Numbered from the stretch's first letter, positions 44,189 through 53,114 are shown. The stretch is 64,000 nt of DNA from Planctomycetia bacterium (GCA_016795155.1 JAEUIE010000059.1:1-64000); one strand, 5' to 3'. Translations and numbers: made by a program. The notes: generated by a model from the sequence alone, not told the origin.

Positions 44189-44704
44189 TCATGCTGATTC
44201 AACTTTTTCCAGCCGATACTGAGACATGCTGGTAGTATTCCGCATCTCATGTATTATTGGTGTTCGATTATCAGGTATGGTTCTGACGACACGCCAGAGA
44301 AATAACAAGCCAACCAATGCCAGTAACGGAATGCAGCAGGCAAGATACCAGGGTTTGCCTAACGAGATCAATGTCACCACACTGATGCTGACCATGATAA
44401 CAACCATGGCAGTTGCATACAGCTTCGTGCGAAAACGGATGCCTTTTTCTTGTTGATAATCACGCAGAAACGAGCCAAAGAGGCGATTGTTGAGCAGCCA
44501 GCGTTCCAGCCGTGGGGAAGAGCGGGCAAAACAATAGCTGGCAAGCAGAACGAACGGGGTCCACGGTAAGCCAGGCAAAATCCAGCCCAGATACGCCAGG
44601 CCCAGAGATGCAATCCCCAAAATGAGGTAGAGCACCTCCCAGAAACCATTGCGGGTTATCCTGGCATCACCAGTTGACGTTGATGGATCCGTCAAATCGG
44701 GCAT
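44189..44704 (-). CDS. DUF454 (YbaN-type) membrane protein
   Basis: This encodes 171 residues. 'LGLAYLGWILPGLPWTPFVL' followed by LASYCFARSSPRLERWLLN is the DUF454 core. Three or four transmembrane helices are predicted between residues about 20 and 145. The last 25 residues are polar. The function is unknown. Confidence 0.9.
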   Translation of the reverse strand: MPDLTDPSTSTGDARITRNGFWEVLYLILGIASLGLAYLGWILPGLPWTPFVLLASYCFARSSPRLERWLLNNRLFGSFLRDYQQEKGIRFRTKLYATAMVVIMVSISVVTLISLGKPWYLACCIPLLALVGLLFLWRVVRTIPDNRTPIIHEMRNTTSMSQYRLEKVESA

Positions 44705-45016
44705 AGAGACTGGCTCTAAACGAAATTCGTCACTGCAAAATCATCCTATGGAATACTAACCGGGAGATAAACTGCAGCGACTTAAGCCCAATTTATTAGA
44801 ATGGAATAAATAGGAATTATCTGACCCATACAATCGTACCTGAAACGAGAATTGTGGCCAAATGCGAAATAAAACAGTCTGGCCAATTTAGGAATACTGC
44901 GATATATGTGTAAAGTGTAACGAAGGCGATGAGTGCTTTTATCAGGAAGTGTTCCTGTAGCTCATACGACAAAGTCTTCGCAGTATCACCAGTTTTGCAT
45001 CTTTGAGGAGTATAAG
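44705..45016. other. Non-coding stretch upstream of the YTV-type gene
   Basis: These 312 bases are AT-rich and hold no credible gene. Hydrophobic translations on the minus strand lack a start and ribosome-binding site. The stretch probably contains the promoters of both divergent neighbours; a TATATG hexamer near 44902 is a weak -10 candidate. A GAGGAG ribosome-binding site at its right end serves the YTV-type gene. Confidence 0.5.
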
Positions 45017-46012
45017 ATGAAGCGTCTGTTTGTCGCTGTCGTCGCCCTCGTTGCCTTGGGCCTGTCAAGCACCTCGGCATGGGCCATGTGTTGTAAGAAA
45101 CGCTGTAATAATGATTGCAATCCCTGTACGACAGCCAGCCAGCCCTGCGGCACGGTAACTGCTCAGGCTGCACCCAAGGTTGAGTACAAGGAAATCGAAG
45201 TAGTCCGTCGCACCCCCAAGTGGGTCGAAAAGGAAATCGAAGTAGATGTCTGCAAGCCAGAGTACAAGGACGAAGTCCGCAAGTACAAGGTCTGCGTACC
45301 TACCTGGGTAACCGAAACCCGCGAACGCACCGTCTGCAAGGCTGAATGGAAAGATGAAGTTCAAGATCGCACGGTCTGCGTTCCCGTCACCAAGAACGAA
45401 GAACGCATGCAGACTTTCTGCACTCCCGAAACCAAGATGGAAACCCGCACTTACACCGTGTGCGTTCCCAAGACGGTCACTGAGACCTGCTACCGCGAAA
45501 AGGTCACCTGCCGTCGCGTTCAGACCGGTTGCGACTGCTGCGGTCGCCCCTGCTACGAACGCGTTCGCGAAGTATGCCAGGTTCCTTACACCAAGTGCCG
45601 TCGCGTTTACGAAAACGAAACCCGCACTTGCCAGGTTCCTGTAACCACCTACAAGACCGAAACAAAGAAGGTCACTGTTCCTGTCACCACCTGGGTGAAC
45701 AAGACTGAAAAAGTCAACGTGAAGACCTGCAAGATGGTTCCAACCGTTGAAAAGTACAACGTCCAGGTCTGCAAGATGGTCGAACAGGAAAAGACCGAAA
45801 CTGTCAAGGTCTGCACCTACAAGACCGTGAAGGAAAAACGCAAAGTCCAGGAATGCACCTGGGTTGAAGAAAAAGTCAAGGAAAAGGTCGCGGTCAATGC
45901 TCCCTGTGCTGCAACTACCTGTTGGAAGAGCGACTGCGGTCGTGAACGCCGAGGCTGCGGTCTGTTCCGTCGCGCCAACCGCGATTGTGGTGGTTGCGGT
46001 GGCTGCAACTAA
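45017..46012 (+). CDS. YTV-type cysteine-rich repetitive envelope protein
   Basis: This encodes 331 residues from the ATG at 45017, with GAGGAG just upstream and a signal peptide ('MKRLFVAVVALVALGLSSTSAWA'). The mature protein is built of short repeats such as KVCVPTWV, TVCVPVT and YTVCVPK, about 20 residues each, with more than 30 cysteines and many Lys/Glu/Thr. This matches the planctomycete YTV-domain proteins reported as components of the proteinaceous cell envelope. Codon use is strongly biased (CGC, AAG, GAA, GTC), suggesting high expression. It is monocistronic, with a strong terminator 20 bases downstream. Confidence 0.85.
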   Translation: MKRLFVAVVALVALGLSSTSAWAMCCKKRCNNDCNPCTTASQPCGTVTAQAAPKVEYKEIEVVRRTPKWVEKEIEVDVCKPEYKDEVRKYKVCVPTWVTETRERTVCKAEWKDEVQDRTVCVPVTKNEERMQTFCTPETKMETRTYTVCVPKTVTETCYREKVTCRRVQTGCDCCGRPCYERVREVCQVPYTKCRRVYENETRTCQVPVTTYKTETKKVTVPVTTWVNKTEKVNVKTCKMVPTVEKYNVQVCKMVEQEKTETVKVCTYKTVKEKRKVQECTWVEEKVKEKVAVNAPCAATTCWKSDCGRERRGCGLFRRANRDCGGCGGCN

Positions 46013-46032
46013 CTTGATCTGATTAAATCACG

Positions 46033-46063
46033 AAACCGAGACTGATTTCAGTCTCGGTTTTTT
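46033..46063 (+). terminator. Terminator of the YTV-type gene
   Basis: AAACCGAGACTGA and TCAGTCTCGGTTT form a 13-bp stem with a TT loop, continuing into a T run. One of the strongest terminators in the window. Confidence 0.95.
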
Positions 46064-46102
46064 ATGCGCGGTGGGCATTTGCTTAACTACGGCACGGTGT
46101 GC

Positions 46103-47062
46103 TTATCGCATCGTCTCAAAGCGAGGACGATAGAAGATACCTCCCGGCCCTTGAATTTCGGTTCGTGTTCGCGAACATCGAGCAAACACACTGTTGACCG
46201 GGCTTTTATCACTCCTCTTTGGATTGGGCATATTCCCATCGATGGATGGGACATCCTTGCCTGCGGGTGTATCCTCGTTAACGATAAAGTAATGATTGTT
46301 TGTGTTAGGGAGATACCCGATATCACCTTTGCGGACTGCGTCGTTATGCTGAAGAACTTCGAACTGCTTCCCAGCCCACTCTTTGGCCGTACTCCATTTC
46401 AGATTCAGGCCAGCAAGCCGATAACATGCCACGGCAAAGATGCCACACCACGAACCCAGGTCATGGTTCAGCTTGGCACGGATTTCAGGTGTGATCGTTG
46501 CTGATTGATAGAGAGGCTCATATTCTGCAATGATCGTATGGCACTTCTCAGAAGGCGCTCCAGCCAGTTGAAAGATGTAAGCCAGCGCAGTTCCACCATA
46601 ACGCATACGTGCCATTTTTCCTGTCAACGTACTCAAGAATTTCGGACCATACCCACGAGCGGCTGCAATGCGGTAAGGTTCAGCGCCAGTAAAGTCACCG
46701 GGCATTAATGGGCTTTTATGCCAACTGAACCCGGTCATGAACTGCTCAGCAGCGTGAACGATGCGATCGCGATACATCTGCTCATCTTGTCCTGGCACAA
46801 CCGGGATCTTCGCAGCAACCTGGTTGACAAAATCAATGAAGGGCTGAAGTTCCGCATAGGTCTGGGGGCCGACAATGCCATCCGAAACGAGCTTATGATC
46901 TTTCTGAAACTCCCTGGTGCGGTTCAAGGTCAAAGGCCCAAACGCTGCATCTTCAGCAAGCTTGGCCAGTTTCGAAGGCGCCAGGTTGAATGCCTTCTGC
47001 ACGAGTCGAACAGCTTCACCATACGACCCAAGAGTCAACATGGGTTTTGGAAACGCAGACAT
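46103..47062 (-). CDS. Peptidoglycan-binding domain protein with CHAP-like C-terminal domain
   Basis: This encodes 319 residues with AAGGAG before the ATG and no signal peptide. Residues about 10-75 form a PG_binding_1 domain ('GSYGEAVRLVQKAFN' and 'DGIVGPQTYAEL'). The C-terminal part has the arrangement of CHAP/NlpC-like cysteine hydrolases: Cys in 'GSWCGIFAVACYRLAG', His in 'NTNNHYFIVNED' and a later acidic residue in 'SIDGNMPN'. It may cleave peptidoglycan cross-links or be an exported effector or prophage-like enzyme. Planctomycete peptidoglycan is thin, so the target is uncertain. Confidence 0.78.
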   Translation of the reverse strand: MSAFPKPMLTLGSYGEAVRLVQKAFNLAPSKLAKLAEDAAFGPLTLNRTREFQKDHKLVSDGIVGPQTYAELQPFIDFVNQVAAKIPVVPGQDEQMYRDRIVHAAEQFMTGFSWHKSPLMPGDFTGAEPYRIAAARGYGPKFLSTLTGKMARMRYGGTALAYIFQLAGAPSEKCHTIIAEYEPLYQSATITPEIRAKLNHDLGSWCGIFAVACYRLAGLNLKWSTAKEWAGKQFEVLQHNDAVRKGDIGYLPNTNNHYFIVNEDTPAGKDVPSIDGNMPNPKRSDKSPVNSVFARCSRTRTEIQGPGGIFYRPRFETMR

Positions 47063-47190
47063 GGCGGAGTCTCCTTCAGGTCACTGCATCCAGCCCATAA
47101 TTCGGGCCACAATCATAGAAGCGATGAAACTGCAGTTAAACCCCGTGAAGATCTGAGGGAATTTTGAGACCGAAACGAGTCGTTTCGAAA

Positions 47191-47222
47191 CCACACCCCG
47201 GCGGAGTACCGCCGGAGTATGG
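47191..47222 (+). repeat. Dispersed 14-bp palindrome, copy 2
   Basis: CCACACCCCGGCGG, AGTA and CCGCCGGAGTATGG form a 14-bp stem with a 4-base loop. It matches 34261-34292 apart from a few changes that mostly keep pairing, in the same orientation, and shares flanking bases (TTTCG before, ACAG after). Confidence 0.7.
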
Positions 47223-47311
47223 TACAGTCTTCAATTGATTACTCATCATTTCACGACGAAATCATGGCACCTGCGTAAGTTAATCTCTACCAACCCGTTG
47301 AGAATCCGTTG

Positions 47312-48439
47312 ATGCTATCCTTGAATTTTGTTCTCACTGTTCTGGAAGAAATCGCCCCGTTGAAGTTGGCTGAGTCGTGGGATAACGTAGGCTTGCTATT
47401 GGGCAGTAAAGACAAACCTGTCAAACACATCATGACCTGTCTCACTATCACCAGAGATGTGGTTGAAGAAGCAATACGCGAGAAAGCAGACCTGATCGTT
47501 TCCCATCATCCGATGATGTTCAAGCCGGTGCAGCGAATAACAAGTAGCAGTGAAGAAGGAAACCTGTTGTTGCAGTTGGCACAGCATCAGGTTGCGGTTT
47601 ACTCACCTCATACTGCTTATGACAATGCGACTGGTGGTATCAATGAACAGTTAGCGCAGGCTCTGGAACTGGTCAATCTCAAGCCCCTGGTTCCTCTTAA
47701 GCCTGAAACATCCTACAAGATCGTCGTCTTTGTGCCTGAGAAGGATTTGGAAGCAGTCAGCCAGTCTGCGTTCAATGCTGGTGCGGGGCATATTGGCAAT
47801 TACAGCCATTGCAGCTTTCGTTCATCGGGCACCGGCACGTTTTGGGGTAATGAAGAATCGAATCCAACCTTGGGCCACGCGGGTAGGCTGGAATCGGCAG
47901 CGGAATATCGACTGGAGATTATTTGCCCTGCCTTGAAGCTATCGGCAGTGCTCTCTGCCATCACCCAAGCCCATTCGTATGAAATGCCAGCCATCGATGT
48001 TTATCCCTTGCATTCCACCGGTACCAGCAAACTGGGTGCGGGTCGAATCGGGGAATTACGCCAACCCATCAGTGCCCAGACTCTGGCGGATTGTGTGGCA
48101 GCCAAACTCGGCATAGCAGTTGCTCTCACGGGGCATCGAAATCATGCCAAAATTCAGAAGATAGCTATCGTTTGTGGAGCCGGGGGTAGCCTGCTGGACG
48201 CAGCGATCAGTGGCAAGGCTGATGCTTTCCTCACCGGTGAAATGCGTTTTCATGATGAGCTTAAAGCCCAGGCTGCCGGGATTACTGTGGTGGTTGCAGG
48301 ACATTATGCCACCGAACGTCCCGGGGTTGAGGCATTGGCAAAAATGCTGCAAATCCGCCTGCCTGACTGTCACATCTGGTGCAGTCGTGCGGAACATAAC
48401 CCTGCCAAATTCGTTCCTGCAGCAACGAAACTGAGTTAA
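47312..48439 (+). CDS. Nif3-like dinuclear metal-centre protein (YbgI/YqfO family)
   Basis: This encodes 375 residues. 'LKLAESWDNVGLLLGS' at the start, 'ADLIVSHHPMMF' near 60-71 and a late 'VVVAGHYATERPG' supply the metal-binding His, Asp and Glu residues of the NIF3 family. The insert at about 130-260 matches the longer YqfO form with a PII-like or CutA-like domain. Family members have been linked to cofactor or tRNA metabolism, but the exact reaction is not settled. A TTG at 47309 is an alternative start. Confidence 0.9.
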   Translation: MLSLNFVLTVLEEIAPLKLAESWDNVGLLLGSKDKPVKHIMTCLTITRDVVEEAIREKADLIVSHHPMMFKPVQRITSSSEEGNLLLQLAQHQVAVYSPHTAYDNATGGINEQLAQALELVNLKPLVPLKPETSYKIVVFVPEKDLEAVSQSAFNAGAGHIGNYSHCSFRSSGTGTFWGNEESNPTLGHAGRLESAAEYRLEIICPALKLSAVLSAITQAHSYEMPAIDVYPLHSTGTSKLGAGRIGELRQPISAQTLADCVAAKLGIAVALTGHRNHAKIQKIAIVCGAGGSLLDAAISGKADAFLTGEMRFHDELKAQAAGITVVVAGHYATERPGVEALAKMLQIRLPDCHIWCSRAEHNPAKFVPAATKLS

Positions 48440-48501
48440 GACTAGCATCAGCGATAATTTTATTTTAATCTAGAGTGTCTTATTATCCCTTTTCTGCAAG
48501 T

Positions 48502-49959
48502 ATGCTCATGGCTGAACTGACTCGTAAACAAATGGCCCAGTTGATCATCAAACTGCGCCTGGCTACTTCTTCACACATACAGGATTGCCTGGATGAAATG
48601 ACCGATCCGGGCAATGATCCAGAACCGCTATTGGCTATGCTGAGTCGACACGGTTTGCTCACCTCGCTGCAGGTGGACAAGTTGCTCAAGGGCGACATGC
48701 ATGGCTACTTCATGGGTAGCTTTCGGCTGCTGTACAAGATTCACTCCGGGACCTTTGGTCGCGTTTACCGTGCTGATGATCCGAGTTCAGGCCGGGTGGT
48801 GGCAGTGAAAGTGCTCAGGCAGCGATGGACCGACAAGCCTGAAGTGATTCATATGTTTGAACGTGAAGGCAGGCTCGGCATGAGCCTGAGGCATCCGAAT
48901 ATTGTGGAGGTGTTATCGGTTGGCAAGGAAGAAAAAACGGGACAATATTACATTGTAATGGAGTTTGTTGAAGGGGCCAATCTGCGTGATCTTCTTGCCA
49001 TTCGCAAGTTCTTTGACACTACTGAAACGCTGAAGCGCCTGGAAGATGTTGCCAATGCACTCGCCTATGCGAGCAGCAAGGGGGTAACGCATCGTGACAT
49101 GAAGCCGACGAATATTCTCGTTTCCAGCAGCGGCATGGCCAAGGTGACCGATTATGGCCTGGCCCAGATTTCGTCCAAGATCATTCCTGTCGATGAAAAA
49201 GATCAGCAGCAGCGAACGGTCGACTATGCTGGCCTGGAACGAGCCACGGATGCTCCCTATGGCGATGTCCGCAGTGATATTTATTTTACCGGCTGTGTGG
49301 CATTTGAAATGCTGACAGGGCATTCACCCCTGGCACATTCACGTAATAAATACCAGCGAATGGCCCGGGAACGGTTTCTGAATGTGCAAAAACTACGTCT
49401 GGAACTGATACAAGGCCCAGGCGCTGCCACGGTACATCGGCTGGTCAACACGATGATGGAACTGAATCCGGAACGGCGTTTTCAAACACCTGCCCAGTTA
49501 CTGGATGCCATTCGTCAGGCTCGTGCGGAAATCAGTGGGGAACGAGTCGGGTCGCATACCTCCCATCAAACCGTCTTCATTGTTGAAAATGATGACAAAC
49601 TGCAGGATGTACTCCGAGAGAAGCTCAAGAAAATGGGGTATCGAGTGCTGATCGCCAGCGACCCGGCACGAGCCAAAGATCGTTATGAACAGACACCTTA
49701 CAATGTACTGCTGCTGGATGTTGGTACTGTTGGCGTCGAGGGAGTTGGCTCGCTGAACTTTGTTCTCAGAAAATCCAGATTCCTTAATATGCCCTGTCAC
49801 GGCTTGATCATCGTTTCCGAGGATCAGGATGGCATTGAAAACATGGTTGATGAAGACCTGCTTTCTGATATCTCCATCCTGCGACGCCCTTTGAAAATGC
49901 ACGAATTGACCTCGCGGCTCCAGGAAGTTGCCCCGATCAGCACCGCAGTGCCTGCCTGA
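48502..49959 (+). CDS. Serine/threonine protein kinase with C-terminal receiver-like domain
   Basis: This encodes 485 residues from the ATG at 48502 (a GTG at 48475 is also possible). A helical N-terminal segment (about 1-75) precedes a kinase domain with the glycine loop 'IHSGTFGRVYRA', VAVKVL lysine, 'HRDMKPTNIL' catalytic loop and DYG in place of DFG. From about residue 375 a receiver-like domain follows ('TVFIVENDDKLQDVLREKL', 'VLLLDVGTVG', 'LIIVSEDQ'), with the acidic pocket and central Asp present, but the usual KP is RP. Kinase-REC fusions link Hanks-type and two-component signalling. No TM helix is present, so it is cytoplasmic. Confidence 0.88.
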   Translation: MLMAELTRKQMAQLIIKLRLATSSHIQDCLDEMTDPGNDPEPLLAMLSRHGLLTSLQVDKLLKGDMHGYFMGSFRLLYKIHSGTFGRVYRADDPSSGRVVAVKVLRQRWTDKPEVIHMFEREGRLGMSLRHPNIVEVLSVGKEEKTGQYYIVMEFVEGANLRDLLAIRKFFDTTETLKRLEDVANALAYASSKGVTHRDMKPTNILVSSSGMAKVTDYGLAQISSKIIPVDEKDQQQRTVDYAGLERATDAPYGDVRSDIYFTGCVAFEMLTGHSPLAHSRNKYQRMARERFLNVQKLRLELIQGPGAATVHRLVNTMMELNPERRFQTPAQLLDAIRQARAEISGERVGSHTSHQTVFIVENDDKLQDVLREKLKKMGYRVLIASDPARAKDRYEQTPYNVLLLDVGTVGVEGVGSLNFVLRKSRFLNMPCHGLIIVSEDQDGIENMVDEDLLSDISILRRPLKMHELTSRLQEVAPISTAVPA

Positions 49960-50074
49960 TTCAAGATCAACTTTCAGACAATGAGCAAGTGATTTCCGAA
50001 GAGATTCTTCGCTGTTAACAGAAACCCCTTGACAAGCAACACAAAACCTGAGAGTGGTGGATATATAGGGAATT

Positions 50075-50121
50075 GAGGGGAATAGCAGCCCGCGCTGTTT
50101 TATCCGACAGCACATCCCCTC
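50075..50121 (+). promoter_or_regulatory. Nested hairpin in the leader of the Cx2C protein gene
   Basis: GAGGGGA (50075-50081) pairs with TCCCCTC (50115-50121), and inside it GCTGT (50094-50098) pairs with ACAGC (50107-50111). The structure ends 15 bases before the ATG at 50137 and could affect translation. It matches no riboswitch I know. Confidence 0.4.
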
Positions 50122-50136
50122 TGTGAGGATTCTACC

Positions 50137-50439
50137 ATGGTGTTAATCTCGTGCGATCTGTGTGGCAGAGAAATCCTTCCAGAAATCAGCCAGTATTTTG
50201 TCGTTCGCATGGAAGTGCTCGCCAAGGGACAGACCGAGTTGACCGACAATGATCTGACCATGGATAATCTCGAAGCAGTCAGCCAGATACTACAGGCATT
50301 AGAAGATGACGGCGTCACTTACCAGGAAGCTCCGGCCCGTCAGGTAATGAAGTTCGACCTCTGTGCAGCCTGCCGATGCAAATTTGTCAAAGATCCCTTG
50401 AGCCGGGAAGCGTTCACGCTCGATTTCAGCGCAAATTAA
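50137..50439 (+). CDS. Small zinc-ribbon-like protein of unknown function
   Basis: This encodes 100 residues. CDLC near residues 6-9 and CAAC near 78-81 form two CxxC knuckles separated by a helical segment, a likely treble-clef or zinc-ribbon arrangement. A GTGAGGAT sequence lies upstream of the ATG. No recognised family. The next gene starts 64 bases downstream. Confidence 0.7.
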   Translation: MVLISCDLCGREILPEISQYFVVRMEVLAKGQTELTDNDLTMDNLEAVSQILQALEDDGVTYQEAPARQVMKFDLCAACRCKFVKDPLSREAFTLDFSAN

Positions 50440-50502
50440 AAGCCAGTGAAACAGACCTATCTACAGCATGGTACTACTGTTGTTACCACAGGAGTAGGAT
50501 CA

Positions 50503-51708
50503 ATGCTTCGTATTTATTTTTCCAGCATTGTGTTGGTAGTCTTATCTGGATTCATTACTCATTGCGGCGCTCAGGACTCTCGCCCGCTCATGGAACAGTA
50601 CCTGCATTCAGGCCAACTGCGACAAGGCGAAATGGCTCTCGAATCACAACTTCAGAAGAACCCCAAGGATGATCAGGCTCGTTTTGGCCTGGGCCTGATT
50701 CGCATAGTGCGTGCTGTCGAAACGATGGGCCAGTCGTTTTACCAGGTCGGGCTGAAGCCCACAAGCAACTGGGTGCCGTTTGTCAGGCTTCCTATTCCGC
50801 ACAATCCGGAACCCAACCCGGTTTCCTATCTGTCGTTCCGTCGTATTCTTGATCAATTCACCACTGACATGGCCCAGGCAGAAGCAACACTGGCTGCGAT
50901 TACTGATGATGAAGTGAAACTTCCTTTGCGGCTGGCACACATTAAAATCGATCTGGATGGAGATGGACAGGCAACGGACCAGTTCCTGGAAATGCTCAAT
51001 AAGCTGATGGGTGCTCCCCCTGAGTTATTGAAGGCAAACCCGGAGTTTCTTGTTCACTTCGATCGTGGTGATGTTGCCTGGCTGCGGGCCTACTGTCATC
51101 TGCTTGGTGCCATGCTGGAGATCTATTTGTCGGTAGATACCGAAGCAGACTTTTATTTCTTTGCCAAGGAGCATTTTCCGCGTGTAAAGCCATTCCTTAC
51201 TGCAGATGAGGAGAACCGGCTTCGCGGCAAACAGATGATGCAGACTTTCTCGATCCAATTCAAGGAACCAAAAAGGTTAAGCCGATTTCGCCATCATCTG
51301 CTTGATGTCGCCAAGCTGAATCGGGAAACCTGGCGATACATCCGTGCTGAGACTGATGACCAGTACGAATGGCTGCCTAACGCCAAGCAGAAAGGTGTGT
51401 TCAACCTGCCCGTTCGCGATGAGATGATTACTACCTGGCTCACCATGATGGGCGAACTGGAATCGATGCTGGAAGGCAAGTCATTGATCCCCATGGATTT
51501 TTTTGGCAATACCCGTGGCAAAGGGCTAAATGTCAAAACGTTGCTGGAAGACCCACCGCAAAGCATCGATTTCAATTCAGTCATGCAACAGGGGCCCGCC
51601 GCCAAGTATCTGGAAACGGGGACCAACATGAACTTCGAGGGCATCTCAGCAGTGATGAGGGCATTTGATAATCCGATGCGCATGGGGTACTTTGCGTGGT
51701 TCAATTAA
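50503..51708 (+). CDS. Secreted helical-repeat protein of unknown function
   Basis: This encodes 401 residues from the ATG at 50503, which follows AGGAG and starts a signal peptide ('MLRIYFSSIVLVVLSGFITH'). Residues about 25-75 read like TPR units ('LHSGQLRQGEMALESQLQKN', 'DDQARFGLGLIRIVRAVE'). A segment DLDGDGQATDQF near residue 165 looks like an EF-hand-type calcium loop (DxDxDG). The remainder has no recognised domain. Confidence 0.75.
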   Translation: MLRIYFSSIVLVVLSGFITHCGAQDSRPLMEQYLHSGQLRQGEMALESQLQKNPKDDQARFGLGLIRIVRAVETMGQSFYQVGLKPTSNWVPFVRLPIPHNPEPNPVSYLSFRRILDQFTTDMAQAEATLAAITDDEVKLPLRLAHIKIDLDGDGQATDQFLEMLNKLMGAPPELLKANPEFLVHFDRGDVAWLRAYCHLLGAMLEIYLSVDTEADFYFFAKEHFPRVKPFLTADEENRLRGKQMMQTFSIQFKEPKRLSRFRHHLLDVAKLNRETWRYIRAETDDQYEWLPNAKQKGVFNLPVRDEMITTWLTMMGELESMLEGKSLIPMDFFGNTRGKGLNVKTLLEDPPQSIDFNSVMQQGPAAKYLETGTNMNFEGISAVMRAFDNPMRMGYFAWFN

Positions 51709-51867
51709 GTTGTTATCCCGAACGGCAGAGCACCTCTCATCGAATTGGAGTATCAGAATAATAGCGGCGAAAATAACCATTCACAATCTCCTCATTTATT
51801 GATTGACATCTGATAATCAAAAATTACAATCGATATGCCGTTAACACTCATTTCTGGAGTACATCTT

Positions 51868-52992
51868 ATGATGCTTCAAAAATGGTTGTGTGTTTGTGCT
51901 GTATTGGCACTCCCCAGCCTTGCCATGGCGCAGGCAGGCAATGTGATAATGGGAGTGGGTACCGATCCTTATGGTGCGAGGTTGAATACGGGCGTTGGAC
52001 CCTATGCGTCGCTGTCATCTTCAGGTTGGATCATTCATGGACCTGGGTTTAATGTTATATCCCATGGTCCCGTATCGTTATCTGATCAATACGTAAATAC
52101 GGATCAATTTATTCTGCAGTACAGCACTGCGATTTCGATGGGGAATTCCGATTCGAGAAATCAGAATCATCCTTTCGGCAATCTGGCCTTCGTACTGCTG
52201 CCTTCCTCAGCCAACCTGGTGATGGGAAATGATAGTACCGATGTTGCGGTAATGACCAGTGTGGGTTCAATCGCGGGCAGTTTAGGAGAAGTCCGGTGTC
52301 GTAGAAATCAAAGTGGGACCTCTGATTGGGAGTATGTCGACGATGCTACCGGGTTCTGTTTTGTCTATGCGATCGGCGTAGCGTCTGGCAACGGAACTTC
52401 AGGAACAGGCGCATTAACGCTATGGAACAACATAGAAGTACTCAATTTTTATACGCTCTACAGCGACATCGCCATTTTTCCCCCGGGGATATCATTTACC
52501 GGTTATGACATATCCCATCCTATAGCAAAGTACATGACAGCCACACCAGCCGGCGATGTAGTAACCATTTTGACGGCGCCTCTCGGTTCTCTTACTGCGT
52601 CATTCGGCTCGCCTGCATTCAATGGCTCGCCGGCGACATGGGTAAAAACAGGTGATGTCATTTCTGCTGAGGTTAGTTCTTTTGCATATGGCATAGCCCC
52701 CGTTGGCATTGCCATACCTGGACAACCGGATCTTGTTCTGCATTCTTATACGGGCAACTCCTCTGTCATGACCTCTACATCCATTACGGATTGGCATCAA
52801 ATATGTATGGAACCCCCGCAACCACCAGTTGGGGGGAGTCCACCCAATCCATGTGCCTGTAATCCCTACCTCTTTGCTGGCGGGTACAATATTACTCCTC
52901 CGGGTGGTGGCCCTGGCGGCGGTGGGACCGGTGGCGGTGGAACCGGTGGCGGTGGAACCGGCGGTGTTGGCACAGGCGGTGGTGGGCAATAA
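51868..52992 (+). CDS. Secreted protein with Gly-rich pentapeptide-repeat tail
   Basis: This encodes 374 residues from the ATG at 51868 (GGAG eight bases upstream; signal peptide ends at AMAQ). The body is rich in Gly, Ser, Thr and aromatic residues with predicted beta structure and no catalytic motif. The end has a CNPYLF segment and then five 5-residue repeats of the GGGGT type. This resembles exported surface or matrix proteins. A strong terminator follows. Confidence 0.72.
   Translation: MMLQKWLCVCAVLALPSLAMAQAGNVIMGVGTDPYGARLNTGVGPYASLSSSGWIIHGPGFNVISHGPVSLSDQYVNTDQFILQYSTAISMGNSDSRNQNHPFGNLAFVLLPSSANLVMGNDSTDVAVMTSVGSIAGSLGEVRCRRNQSGTSDWEYVDDATGFCFVYAIGVASGNGTSGTGALTLWNNIEVLNFYTLYSDIAIFPPGISFTGYDISHPIAKYMTATPAGDVVTILTAPLGSLTASFGSPAFNGSPATWVKTGDVISAEVSSFAYGIAPVGIAIPGQPDLVLHSYTGNSSVMTSTSITDWHQICMEPPQPPVGGSPPNPCACNPYLFAGGYNITPPGGGPGGGGTGGGGTGGGGTGGVGTGGGGQ
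52915..52989 (+). repeat. Five tandem 15-base repeats in the Gly-rich tail
   Basis: Five consecutive 15-base units, two of them identical (GGTGGCGGTGGAACC), encode GGGGT-like pentapeptides at the 3' end of the preceding gene. Such arrays may change in copy number by slippage. Confidence 0.85.
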
Positions 52993-53014
52993 TCAGCGAC
53001 TAACTATCCACATT

Positions 53015-53048
53015 GAAAAGCATGCTTTCTCTGCATGCTTTTCCTCTT
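53015..53048 (+). terminator. Terminator after the Gly-tailed protein gene
   Basis: GAAAAGCATGC and GCATGCTTTTC form an 11-bp stem around a 7-base loop, with further T residues. It overlaps a spurious early ATG for the next gene, which is why that gene is started at 53115. Confidence 0.85.
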
Positions 53049-53114
53049 GTCAACAATTCATTTCATCTTCGTCTTTTCCCTACTCGTTCATCCTTATTTC
53101 AGGATACCCTGACG

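Noticed and set aside
44817-45173. Minus-strand frame with a hydrophobic end, upstream of and overlapping the YTV-type gene
   Set aside because: It has no start codon with a ribosome-binding site within the intergenic part and overlaps the coding start of a strongly expressed gene on the other strand.
53013-53114. Earlier ATG for the LTPxQ protein
   Set aside because: This ATG begins within the terminator hairpin of the preceding gene and adds residues before a good signal peptide.
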